NCBI RefSeq assembly: GCF_033958435.1
Contig: NC_134142.1
Location: 103,552,501-103,616,500 of the forward strand
DNA length: 64,000 nucleotides
Source of the DNA: Carettochelys insculpta
Lineage: Eukaryota; Chordata; Testudines; Carettochelyidae
Direction: 5' to 3'
In this document: piece by piece, positions 52,915 to 64,000 of the stretch
How the letters are laid out: each line of letters begins with the position of its first letter
Numbering within the stretch: the stretch's first letter is position 1
Made by a program: the position numbers and the translations under genes
Notes under the pieces: generated by a model
Seen by the model: only the letters and a program-made list of their open reading frames with translations
The model's database searches: none
Told to the model about the DNA's origin: nothing

Positions 52915-55102
52915 TCCTACGGCAAGAAAAAGTTATGTCTACCTGCTGATAGGCAATGGCAGCAATTTTCATTGGTAAATTTTTGTACAGTTAACAGAAG
53001 TACTGAAGCAGCCTTCAGAGTTAAAGAGGAAGAAATTTTAGTGCCTGGTAAATTACACCCTTTTGATAGAGATAGTCTTTCTAAGTTATAATAACTTGTC
53101 ACACAGCCAAGATTATTCATAAGACCAATAAAACCATCTTTGAATGCACATGTGTATGTGTGTGAAATATGTGACTAATCCCAGTCTGAGATCAGGAAAC
53201 AAATGGTGGTAATGCCATCAGCCAGCTCAAGATACATTTGTAAACAAGGCTACAATAAAAATTGAAGGATGCCGTTTATTCTTCCAACAAAGGGAGGAGT
53301 CAGGATACTGGCTCTGCTGCATCAGCAGTAAAAAAGGGTCAAGTAAGGCAGCTCAGGTTTGTATGAGCATAACAGTCTGATTCTTAATTCTATCCCTCAG
53401 CTCCGAGTCCATTTCTAGTGTTAGTTGAAGGCCACCAATTGATTACAACCCAGTTATATTTTCATTCATGACCACCATGACAACTGTGCTGCTGTTATAC
53501 AGTACAGCTCACAAAACGCAATACGAAGCACGTAATAGCTAGATTCTCATTTGAGGAAATCCTAATTATGAAATGAGTCCCCACAGAAACTTGGACTAAC
53601 ATGGACGTTAACCACCTGTATGGAACTCTTTCAGAAAGCTTTCCCATCATAACTGCATAGATGTAAAACAAACAATCCTCTAAAAATACCCTAAAACATC
53701 AAAAGAACTGTCTCCAGTATGTATTTAATCAAACCAGAGTAGTCTCCTACCAGGGAAGAGGAGAGTGCAAGTATTTTCATGAAGCTCACTAAGGTCCTAC
53801 CTATGTAGGTCTAATTTACTTGGAGATCGCTTGCACACTATGCTGCTGGATGTTTTACAAAATGCAGGATAGATGATGCTATAAAATGTTCTCCCTGTTT
53901 AGAAAAGCCTTCATTTTAAACAAATGAGCCTATCCCGCTATCCAAAGACAAACAGGTATCCAAGACATTTTTTTCCTACCAAGTGGTTTTCCATACCCTC
54001 TCTCTTCACTGGATGGTACCTTTTCCTCACTGCATACCTTGCATTATGGCTGGAAGCAGACTGTGAACTCTACTCCCTCTGTGGACCTGTTTCTTACTGT
54101 GACTGTGGGACGCATATGGGTTTTCAGTTGGAGCACTGGACTTAGTCAAAAACAACTTGTAGCATCTTACTCCAAGCTCCCTTTCCACAGCAAAGCTAGA
54201 CATATGACTCCAGGACTTATCATGGCAAGAACAATGTTGCGCTCTAAGTGCCTCCTGAACAAAACTACTACCAGAAATGTTTACCTTAATAAAACCCTGA
54301 GAAATGTCATTGTGTTCTTCACATTCCACCTTCCTCCTTGAAGGACATAAGGAAGCTCTCTTACTCTGTCACGTCATCTGAGAAATTAGCAGTCAAGTCC
54401 ACCAAAAGCAAAAACTGAAAAATAAAATCTTGAGAGGATTGAAACATTTTTTTTCTTTCTTCCCTTTTGGAAAATGAGAAGGATGATGTGCCTTCTCATA
54501 GCCATTGTAATCCCATAGAAACAAATTCAGACATACTACTTTAGACCTTTCTATAACAAACATAAAAGACTTGGATTGTGGAGCTGGATTTCTTCATTAT
54601 TTCCTTGATACCACTATTTCTATTGTTGGAGTGTTGCCTGGGCCCTGTGGATTGCTTCTGCTACTGAAGTGATTTCAGGAACAGAGTAAGTGTGTGTGGG
54701 AAAAGGGTTGGGTATTAGTTGCATTCTTCCTCAATGCTAGTGATGTCAGTCACTGCAACAATGCTCAAGAATAAATTCCTAATTGGAGAATAATTATTTA
54801 GTGGTTTCCTTTGGTACTGCTGTATAATATAATTAAAAGCATAAAATATTCATCGTTATGGTACTGAGCTGACATGAACCTAGTATATTTCAAGCTTTTG
54901 TTAGGATAACATGTTGCCTGATTTTGCAGTAACACTTTTTTTTTCTTTCTTTGTGGACATTTACAACTATTGGCCTTTTTCAGCATTGAGGAAAATGTCT
55001 TCACCTGCCCTTATTTCCCCCTTTGCTGTCACACTAAAATGTAAACAAAATAACAGGAGGAAAGTTGTTTAAAAAGAAATTGATCTGCTAGCAATACACA
55101 AA
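52915..55102. other. Intergenic sequence, no recognisable gene
   Basis: The ORFs at 53924-54341 show no conserved motif and no splice context that I trust. No RNA gene seen. Confidence 0.45.
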
Positions 55103-55530
55103 GGCTGCATCTACACTAGCACGATTTTTTTCAAAAGAAGGGGGCTCCTTCAAAAGATCCTGTGGAGTGTCTACATACAATGAGTAGTCTTTCAAAAGTA
55201 AATCAAAACAATGCAGTGCACCTTTCAAAAAAGCACTCTTCCACTCCAGTTTTAGGAAGAGCGCCCTCTTTCAAAATCCTCTTTTGAAAAAAAAGTGTGT
55301 AGATGTTCCATGAGCCCTTTTTTCTGAAAGAGCAGTCCTCATGGCACCTGATTTTTCAACCCCTGACCTGTTCTTTCAGAAGAGTGGGACCTGTGTGGAC
55401 ACTCTCAAAAGAGCAGATTACTCTTTTGATCCTCTTTTGTGTGTGGATGCATTCTTTCAAAATAAGTTCTTTCAGAAGAAATCTTCCAGAAGGGCTTCTT
55501 TTGAAAGAGCTCTGTCGTGTAGACATAGCC
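55103..55530. mobile_element. Foldback MITE E
   Basis: Left end GGCTGCATCTACACTAGCAC is identical over the first 15 bases to the Harbinger terminus at 38174. The right end TGTCGTGTAGACATAGCC inverts to GGCTATGTCTACACGACA. AAA flanks both sides. CTTTCAAAA motifs are repeated and mirrored within. Confidence 0.8.
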
Positions 55531-56307
55531 AAAGAGTTTAAGGTGGACAGATATAAACTTTCATGTATCAGTTCCAATCAGCATCGTCCTTAGTTTTTGT
55601 GGCCTTAAGAGACTATCCAACTTGTAGACGACGTCTATTCTACCAGACCAACTAATTTTCTTTCCACAATTACATTGGCTTTTGGGGACACAGACTGTCA
55701 TGTTTTCACAGTGCTAGTGTGCCACTGCAATGTAAGTGTTTAGTAAGTTATTTGGAAGCAAATTATAGACAAATTATTCTTTCAAATTTAGGTTAAATTT
55801 CATGTAGTTGGTTAACTTATTTTTAAAGAGAGAGTTCAGAAAGGAAGAGAGGAAGGAAACCTAGAAAACAGCAAATGTTTTTCAGTATAGAAAGAGTTGT
55901 CAGAAAATATTTAAAAAACTGAAGTACCAAATCAAGATTTTGCTGAAGGATTTGTCTTGGGTGCTTCTGAAAGATTATGTAATTCTATGTTGTTATATTT
56001 GAATTCAATTAATAGTTTTAATCTTTTCATATCTGTAAATATATTAATCCCAAATAAAGACTCCTTTTCAACTGTTTTTGCTAAACCTATTTCATATACA
56101 ATTACTGTCACTGTTAATGTTTCTTAACATCAGTCTGTTGTTGACTGAGAGACCAATTTTCTCTGGAAAAAGGAGGATAATATAGTTACATCAGTAGCCA
56201 GTGGAGCAATTAAATGCATCCACAGAAAAAGAGTGCTTTGTTTCTACTAGGACTGTACTTATCTTCGTGCAAAAGCACACCCTTTTTTAAAAAGAAGAGA
56301 GAGTCAC
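55531..56307. other. Intergenic sequence, no recognisable feature
   Basis: AT-rich, nothing identified. Confidence 0.45.
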
Positions 56308-57017
56308 AAGCCGTGTCTACACGTGCACGCTACTTCGAAGTGGCAGCACTAACTTCGAAATAGCGCCCGTCACGGGTACACGTGTTGGGCGCTACTTCAA
56401 TGTTAAGATCGCCGTTAGGCAGCGAGACGTCGAAGCCACTAACCCCATGAGGGGATGGGAATAGCGCCCTACTTCGAAGTTGAACATCGAAGTACGGCAC
56501 ATGTAGACAATCCACGTCCCGCAACATCAAAATAGCGGGGTCTGCCATGGTTGCCATCAGCTGAGGCGTTGAAAGACGCTCTCTCCAGCCCCTGCGGGGC
56601 TCTATGGTCACCGTGTGCAGCAGCCCTTAGCCCAGGGCTTCTGGCTGCTGCTGCTGCAGCTGGGGATCCATGCTGCATGCACAGGGTCTGCAACCAGTTG
56701 TCGGCTCTGTGGATCTTGTGGTGTTTAGTGCAACTGTGTCTGGGAGGGGCCCTTTAAGGGAGCGACTTGCTGTTGAGTCCGCCCTGTGACCCTGTCTGCA
56801 GCTGTGCCTGGCACCCTTATTTCGATGTGTGCTACTTTGGCGTGTAGACGTTCCCTCGCAGCGCCTATTTCGATGTGGTGCTGCGCAACGTCGATGTTGA
56901 ACGTCAATGTTGCCAGCCCTGGAGGATGTGTAGACGTTATTCATCGAAATAGCCTATTTCAATGTTGCTACATCGAAATAAGCTATTCGATGTACGCTTC
57001 ACGTGTAGACGTAGCTT
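56308..57017. mobile_element. Long MITE F (GTGTCTACACGTG termini)
   Basis: Ends AAGCCGTGTCTACACGTGCA and, inverted, AAGCTACGTCTACACGTGAA. Subterminal TTCGAAATAGCG and TATTTCGATG-type motifs are repeated. The GC-rich interior (CTGCTGCTGCTGCAGC) is not mirrored, so only the terminal regions fold back. Overlapping ORFs in it are composition artefacts. Confidence 0.8.
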
Positions 57018-57321
57018 TAGATACTCTTTTTCTGTGTTTTTGTAAGTCTGGCATAAAGTTTGCTTCAAATTTCACGTTAACATAAGGTCATTTTAGAGGG
57101 AACATATTACTTCCATTCATCTGACTCACTGGATTAGTTGACTAAAATCCTGAAACCCTTAGGAGCAGATAACCTTGGGGGAAGGTCGTGAGTTGAACAT
57201 TCTTGTTAATAAACTTAAATTCTAGGACGTGGATGAGTTTTTGACTGTACCATAGCATTTTAGAGCATTTTGGAAAAGGGAATTTCTTATGGGTGCATTT
57301 CAGTAAAGATCAAAAGACTTA
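57018..57321. other. Intergenic sequence
   Basis: Unremarkable; ends at the TA target of the Tigger element. Confidence 0.5.
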
Positions 57322-57768
57322 CAGGAGAACCCTGGTTATCTGACCTATCTGGGACTGCAGGTTTGTCAGACGCAGGGATTCTTGGTTAATACAGAGTACT
57401 AATGAAAGAACACACACACATATGGTATCTATAAATTGAATGTACTGTTTTACTAATTGCAATGAAAACACATGCCCATCAAATAGAAAAGACCATCACA
57501 AACAAACTTAGTATTTATAGTTGTAGCACCTGATATTTAACATTTTTAAATGGTTCATTATGTAAATCATGGATGTCAGAAATGAAGTGAGCGTTGCATA
57601 CAAACCAGCAAAAAACAACAGAGTGCATGTTACCTGAGAAAGTTATGTCCTTTCACAGCAATTTTGTGAATAAAATTTCTTTAACATAGTGAGTGATTGG
57701 CATTTGATTTTGAGCTTCCCCTCTTTTCTTTGTGGCAAGGTCACACCAGCGGATGAAGAGCAGTACCT

Positions 57769-59140
57769 CTATAGGGATTGTTTCCCTCTGTTCTTCAGGT
57801 AAGCAAGTGCAGCCTCCAGAGCCTTCAATCCTGTATGATGACTCATTCCCTCCACTGTCTTTAGTCTGGTGTTGTGAATCATGGTGATGATGATGTTATA
57901 GAAGACAAGTTCTATTATGTTATAATCAGTCAGTTCCAGTTCATCTTTTTCCATCCATTCTTGTATGCCGCCATTACTCACATTTTCACAGCCTGATATT
58001 TTCAATACAGGCAAAAGATTTTCACAATTTTCTTGTACTGTTTCTTCACTAGGCTGATCTTCATTTATTCCATTTTCGTCTTCTGTAAGTAGCTTTCTCC
58101 ATGATTTTACCAGTATTTGGTTTTGGTTTTTTTTTCAATTTCTTCCCAAGATTGTGCAGTTCAATAAACATCATCTTTAGGTTCCCCCCTGGCCCCCATT
58201 TCTCTACTATGCTATCTTTACAATCAATAAATTTTATAAATGATTTAAGAGGCCTACAACAATATATTTTCTTTAATGCATCAATGACACCCTAGTGCAT
58301 AGGTTGACAAACTGAGGTGACATTTGGTGGTAGAAAAATCACCATTATTTCTCCACTCTTCAGTTCATAGTCATTAGGATGTGATAGTGCATTGTCAATA
58401 AGAAAAATTTATTCCGCTGCAGATTCTTTTATTTTAAAAAACTTTCTACTGAAGGAATGAATCTACCAGAACAACTTCTAAAAATTTCAGAGCTCATCCA
58501 GGCACATTTGTGGTTGTCATACCAAACTGTAAGTGCTATAGGAGCTATATTTTTGAAGGCCCATGGTTTTTTTTTGGATTTTCCAATTAAAACAAGTTTG
58601 AGTTTATGGTTACCTGAGGCATAACTGCAGACAAGAACTGTCACTCTTTCTTTGCTTATTTCAAAGACAAGAGCTGAAGCTTCTGCACGGAAAGCCAGAG
58701 TTTTGGATGGAAGCATTTTAAAATTTAAGCCAGTTTAATCACAACTGTATAGCTGTTTATCTCATAAACCTTCATTTTTATAAGCGTCTGAAATTATTCT
58801 CTAAATTTTACAAATGACACCAAATCTGCTGATAATTCTTCTACACAGATGTAGAGCTGCCTAACTCCATAACATCTTTTCTAGCGACCTAGCCAGCCCA
58901 AGTGTCTTTTCTAGCAATCTAGCCAGCAGTAAAACCGGATTCTTCTTCCTCAAATTGCTCATGAAAAGCCAGCACTTTTTATTGTAGAAGAGGTCCAGTT
59001 ACTGGCCTGCCTCTCTCTTTGTTGCATGAACCACAAAAATAAAACTTTGCGCATATTTTCAATGTCTTTCTTTTTTTGTGACCCTCATTTGCAGCCCTAG
59101 TTGAGCACCACTTTTCAATTTCACTTCTGTTCCTCTTCCG
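57769..59140 (-). pseudogene. Tigger transposase, degraded
   Basis: Read on the minus strand, the CENP-B-type DNA-binding part appears first (about 58980-59090: CNKERGRPVTGPLLQ followed by AFHEQFEEEES). The DDE-domain block at 58429-58716 follows (TLAFRAEASALVF, KERVTVLVCSYASGNHKLK, LVLIGKSKKKPWAFKNI, WMSSEIF). The C-terminal part is at 57769-58014 (MPVLKISGCENVSN; LKALEAALAYLKNRG). Many stops and shifts separate the blocks. Confidence 0.85.
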
Positions 59141-59146
59141 GTCACC

Positions 59147-59581
59147 TAAGCTGTGTCTACAGGAGCCCCTTCCATTCAGAAGGGGCATGTAAATGAGTGA
59201 GTTAGAAAAATGCTAATGAAGCTCTGCCATGAATATGCAGCACTTCATTAGCATAACGGCAGCCACAGCAATTCGGAAGTGCCACTTTTGAACCGCATGC
59301 CACCAATGGAGATGGGGCCTTTAGAAAGGACACCCCCTGCCTCAAGTCTTCAAAAATCCCCTTATTCTATCTCGTGTTAGGAAGAAGAGGCTTTTGAAGG
59401 CTGGGGGGGATCCTTTTGAAAGGCTCCAGCTCCACAGGTGGCATGCGATTAGAAAGCAGCACTTTCAAATGCCACGGACACCATTATGCTAATGAGGTGC
59501 TGCATATTCATGGAGTGCCTCATTAGCATAATTCATTAACAGGCCCCCTCCGAAAGGAAGGGGCTCATGTAGACGCAGTTC
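59147..59581. mobile_element. Foldback MITE G, nested in the Tigger relic
   Basis: Left end AAGCTGTGTCTACAGGAGCC and inverse right end AACTGCGTCTACATGAGCCC share the CCCCTTCC that follows. GCTAATGARGYRCTGCATATTC motifs and their inverses show that the ~435-bp unit folds back. It splits the Tigger relic near the start of its transposase. Confidence 0.85.
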
Positions 59582-59902
59582 TACAGTAACACAACCCGCA
59601 TGATATTCTGCCGTCGCTTTTTGCAGTTTCGCCTCTATCTAGACTTTCTAAGGCTTCAAGTTTTTGTTCATGAAACAATTTCTTCTCTTTTCATGTGCCA
59701 TGCTGATAAAAAAATTTACCGTACTCTTTATGAAGATACAGGACACCTGCTGCCATGCTAACACAAACATGCTTTGTCTCCTATTCCACAGGTACGTCTG
59801 CGCAAATATGTCATCTGGGCGTATGACATCAGTCATGACTCTTACATTGGACAATACAGAGGGTCAATTGAGTGAAGGCTGGATAACCGAGGTTCTCCTG
59901 TA

Positions 59903-62900
59903 CATTTTTGTACATGTCATTCTAAAACCTAGAGTTTTCCTTACCATATCTACCATATTGTTGAAGATGTAGAAAAATCAGGGAAACATTTCAATATGCC
60001 ACAAGAACAATGGTCTACATATGAGGCATAAATAAGAATGTATTTCACAGATAATAGTATTAATTGCGGTCATTAGATTATCTGTGTGGCTCTTCTCCTT
60101 GATAGGAGACTTTCCCTCAAAATTAAGGCTTTTTGTCCCTCTCTTTTGGCCCCAGGCTATTTTTGGAGCTTATTGTAAATGAGGTAGCTGATGGTAAAGC
60201 AGTATTACCTTCCAACAACATTTCTGAGAGAGAAAGGAAGTCATTCCATGTAACAGAGAAAAACAGAAGTATTCTTTTTCTACCCTCTAAGGCTTCAAGT
60301 CCAGAGGGTGTTTTCTTATGCAGTGCATAGAAGCTAGAGTTTAAAATCAATTTCTGAGGGTAATATGTGTCTTTTCCACATACCCTTTGCTGCTGCCTTT
60401 GTCGCTGTTTAGGAAAATGTTGGAAGAATCAGTATCAGACCAATAGCTCTTTCAAATAATAGTGCAAAAAAAAAAAAGGATATAATTGTTTTGCAAATTA
60501 TCCCAGCCCTTACTTTGGGATTACCCCACCTTCTAGAGATCTTGCCAAAAAACAATCAGTGACTCATACCCTTGACTCATCTCTCCAGATCAGCACTATC
60601 TTCAGGCCCCCTGGCCACTCCATGAGATTCAACATTAATTCATTCTGTTTCATTAATCACAAAAGAGGGAGTTGAAATGTCTTTATACAAAAATTCAAAT
60701 GGGAATAACAGATCAACAGCAGCAGATATGGAATCAGGCTGCTTTTGTGGACCTGAAAGACAAGCATTTGTGAAAACCAATTCAGACAAAGTATCAGAAA
60801 TTGCTCCGGTATGTAATTTGATCCAAATATAAAACACTATCATTTGAGGTTAGAATCAACAGGTTTTGAGTATTTTTTAAAGACATTGGTTTTCAGCCCC
60901 CTCCCCTTTGTTCTATTTTATCCTTAGTAATAAAATGTGACCATAGTCAATGTGACTACCATCTCTGAAACCATGGTATCTGGCAGAAAAATTCTCTATT
61001 TGTGTGTACTGCAAATTACAGAAAGCATGTTTATGATTGTACATCTATAACCTTTTGGGGTGCGGTCTAGATCAATAGGTGGTTGTCACCACCCATCCTA
61101 TAACTTTGTGCCTTAAATACTCTGCCACTATAGCTCACAGTCCAGACAGCTACAGTCTGCAGACAAGCATGCAGTTTCTTGAATGTCTATGTGATTGGCA
61201 GCCCCGTTGTTCAGTATGCTGACCCTAGCTGGCTGCTGACAACACACCCACGCTCATCTCAACCAGCCTTGCAATATACACTTCCAGGCCCAACTTTCCC
61301 CAAAACCATCTTTCCTGAAGTGTCTAGACCTCTTCTGGAACACTCAGAGAAGGAATAAGACTTGTGGCTCTTTTAAAGAGAACAAAAGCACAGTTTATTT
61401 CTTTAATTGGCTCTAGCGATCACTTCAAGTCACACACAGCATTGGTGTGATTTAGATTAAAAGTAAAACAGGTTCATTTACAAAAAAAAAAAAAGTTACA
61501 AATGAGGTCAAGCAGGGCTGTAATTAGGGTGTGGTATGGGGCAGGCACTTTAAGGTGCAGAGCTGGCAAGGGTACAAAAGCAAGGTGGCACAGGAACATT
61601 TCTAACTATAGTTCTGCAGTGAGATCAACATGTTCCCTAGTGCCTTCAGAGGGTGTCTTGTATTAATTAAGATGGCCCAAATAGGCCAAAGATGTTAATG
61701 CAAGTCAGTCACAGTAAAGTGTTTAACAAAGTTTGAGTTTGATATGCAGCCAGTCCATTTAAATCCTTTTGACAATTTATTAAAGGTAAAGAATGGTGGG
61801 AAAACAGCATTTTAAATATAGAGCGTTAAATGCTTTCATTTAACATCATCCCTTGCTGACTTTCCCTTTAGCTGAAGAAATGTTCTAGGACACCTCACCT
61901 CCTCAAACACACGCACACACACTTTGTTTGGCAGTCTCCTAGGTGATATCAAAATGGTAAGTGTTCTTTTGGGAAAAGACAAGTTGAGATGGCCTGGAAT
62001 GCTTATTGCGACTAAATTCCAATACTGTCTCATCCCACATGATGATTAGGCTTCAGATGGACCTAGTAGAGGTAGCCATACCACCTAGGCCCCCCCCTTC
62101 TGATCCAGTCTTTACAGGACACCCTTAAGCATCAGGATGACAAAGCCTTAAGGTCATGTTAGCTGGGGCAGAGGTGGCAGTTACAGTGGTGAAGCTCACT
62201 CAAGTAGCCAGTTTTTCTTCAAGCGTGTCTTTCTCCACTCCAAAAGTGGCCAGCCCCCTCCCTCATTAGTCTGCTCACCTATCAGGCTTTATTTCCAACT
62301 GTGACTGGGTCAACACCCCTTTTGTGACCACCCCCTCCTGTTGCATGCGGCTGCATTCTTCATCCTCTGGTATCCCCCATTTAGTGTTTCTCTATTGGTT
62401 TCTCTAAACCACCTGGGTCTTTGTTTTGAATAATCTCAGCCCTGGTATGGGGCTGAATCTCTCGGGGAATCTTTGGAGATACTCAATCCCTGCAGCCACA
62501 CAGGACCTCACTCTACGCTCCTCCGCTCCCTGTTTACAAATTATCCTTAGCCCAATCTCAGCAGTCAGCCAGGAGCCTCTTGCTTCCATGGTCCTTGCCC
62601 CCTCTCCCTTTAGCTGTTGTGCTGCAGTTTCTTTAGGTAGCTGGGAATAAAGGTCTCCTCCTCCCCTAGCAGCAGCTCAGCCCAGCAACTCTTACTAAGT
62701 CTTTCCTGCTCTGTTCTACCTTTTTTCATGGCCCTCCTTGGCTCTGATTGGTTGTTTCCCATGCAGCCATTCTAGCCTGCCTGAAGGACCTCTCCACTGC
62801 TCCCTTCCTGGGATGATATGGCAGAGCCCTGAGATCTCCAGCAAGGGGCCTCTGGACTGAGTCCACCCCCCTCCCAGCCCCCCAACCAGTCCCCACTAGA

Positions 62901-63523
62901 CTCAGTCCACACTAGTTTTTGTTCACTGAGTTCTGGTTCCAGACCTTTCTTGTTTACCACACTACTTATTTAACATAGTCCTTGAGTTATATGAGCAGAC
63001 CTCTTTGTTAGGATACCTTATTCTGACATCTTATGAACTTACATTCACAATTAGAGTAAATTTGTAGGCCCTATCATCACAGCACAAGCTCTCTCTTTAA
63101 TCATGTTAACCGCCTTTCCTCCATTCCCAGCAGTAAAGCACTAGTTCTTTAATTTGGGCAGGCCAGCTACCCCAAATCCATCCTTCTTGAAAGTGCAGAG
63201 CAGTCATCTAATTTTGAAAACAACTGCTTTTTTGCCAAGGTGTGAGCTCCTGAGTATGTATTTAGGCCCCCTTGCTGGGATATCAACATGAACTAATTAC
63301 ATCTGTCTCTCTTCTGCATTTTTTCCTGTCAGCATTTGTCGGTAAAGGTTATTATGGCATCTTATGAACCTGCACAGTCTTTGTTATGGTTGATCTCACA
63401 GTTAGGGTGAATTTGTCTCCAATGATCACAACAGAGTAAAAAGGGACAACTGGCAGCCGGCCCCAACCACCAGATGTTGCGGTACCGGCAGCTATCTGAA
63501 CTCAGACACAGGGATTAGGATAG
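59903..63523. other. Intergenic sequence, no confident gene
   Basis: ORFs at 60133-60330 (+) and 60640-60843 (-) have protein-like composition but no recognised family. Sequence at 62160-62960 is C/T-rich and LTR-like in style without a paired LTR. Two ~100-bp similar segments lie at ~62985-63090 and ~63330-63430. Confidence 0.35.
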
Positions 63524-63682
63524 CTAGCCTGAGCAGCTGTCATTACTGCAATGTCCACATTTCTCTTTAGCAATGCTAGCTACTTCATTTGTGTAGTTGT
63601 CATTGTCCTTTTTCACAGCTTTTTTCTTCTTGGGCCAGAGAACTGGAATGAAAGAAGGCACAAGGGACTGTAGAGTTTCCAT
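63524..63682 (-). CDS. Weak candidate terminal exon, minus strand
   Basis: On the minus strand a pyrimidine-rich tract ending TTCATTGGACAG is followed by 52 open codons and a stop (TAG, 63524-63526): METLQSLVPSFIPVLWPKK followed by a Lys-rich stretch and CGHCSNDSCSG at the end. The acceptor and the ordinary codon content suggest a last exon of a convergent gene. Human PDE3B is followed by minus-strand CYP2R1, but this peptide lacks cytochrome P450 features and I do not recognise it. It may be chance. Confidence 0.25.
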   Translation of the reverse strand: METLQSLVPSFIPVLWPKKKKAVKKDNDNYTNEVASIAKEKCGHCSNDSCSG

Positions 63683-64000
63683 CTGTCCAATGAAGAGAAA
63701 AAGAAAACTTACAGAGTAAGGTGAAACTTGGATTTATACACTCCCTGGCAGATATAACTTTGCTTTTTTACAGCCTTGCTTTCAGAGATGCAGTGACAAT
63801 GTGTTCTACAGAAAGGAAAAAAAGGGACTACACAACAAAGCAGTATTCCTTGGTATGAACACACCTACCATACAAGAATAAGCACAATAATGTACCTTTC
63901 CACAATGAAAAGATGGCACAGAAAAAGGTATAATCACACTCATACAATATAGTCAGGTTTTCCAGTCACAAACCATACTCCTCCCATCCTTCTAGCCAAA
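63683..64000. other. Window end, no recognisable feature
   Basis: AT-rich sequence; no gene was identified apart from the pyrimidine tract (minus strand) of the candidate exon. Confidence 0.4.

Larger units (their letters stand above)
57322..59900 (-). mobile_element. Tigger (pogo-type) DNA transposon relic
   Basis: Termini CAGGAGAACCCTGGTTATCT and, inverted, CAGGAGAACCTCGGTTATCC, bounded by TA (57320-57321; 59901-59902). The minus-strand coding relic of the transposase fills the interior. Length is 2.58 kb including a nested 435-bp foldback element, so about 2.14 kb of Tigger. Confidence 0.9.

Noticed and set aside
60133..60330. Plus-strand 65-codon ORF preceded by an acceptor-like CCCCAG
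   Set aside because: No matching upstream donor or recognised protein; PDE3B has already ended at 49860.

Overview
The window is vertebrate nuclear DNA. It shows a split gene with GT/AG introns, a 3'UTR and dense interspersed repeats, and no prokaryotic or organellar layout. The repeat mix points to a turtle: a DIRS-type tyrosine-recombinase retrotransposon, foldback DNA transposons ending in GGCT(A/G)(C/T)GTCTACACTAG-like termini, a degenerate PIF/Harbinger, Tigger and hAT elements, and SINE/LINE-tail repeats of the type common in turtles and crocodilians. The species call is inference from repeat style; I could not run a search.

The one host gene I recognise is PDE3B (cGMP-inhibited 3',5'-cyclic phosphodiesterase 3B), plus strand. 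Eleven exons are visible (3140-3350, 4689-4765, 7268-7419, 9082-9219, 10869-10980, 32258-32371, 36781-36974, 44629-44832, 45596-45757, 49003-49252, 49631-49860). All intron phases agree. Together they encode the C-terminal ~614 residues: linker, complete HD-type catalytic domain with the PDE3-specific insert, and acidic tail. The promoter and the large N-terminal membrane exons lie upstream of base 1. The stop codon is at 49858-49860 and a likely poly(A) signal is at 51016.

The ~21.3-kb intron at 10981-32257 carries the most striking structure: two sense-oriented DIRS retrotransposons, one inserted in the recombinase gene of the other (outer 12686-24808, inner 17952-23962). Each has inverted terminal repeats and an internal region complementary to both outer ends. 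The outer gag is open for 749 codons. Its RT/RNase H frame has four TGA codons, while an overlapping 922-codon frame runs unbroken into the recombinase domain. The inner copy has a triplicated gag block, internal deletions and two pure A runs. Both copies have lost one aspartate of the RT active-site pair.

Other introns hold a nested palindrome (3528-4543), a hAT-like element with an 8-bp target duplication inside a SINE/LINE tail (25563-25871), a Penelope-like remnant (about 26300-27000), inverted SINE copies (28340, 33958), and a 4.5-kb PIF/Harbinger relic with TAA duplications, broken transposase and opposite-strand Myb-like gene (38174-42704). Downstream of PDE3B (51-64 kb) are foldback elements, a hAT-like element, a Tigger relic containing a foldback element (57322-59900), and one weak candidate exon on the minus strand (63524-63682).
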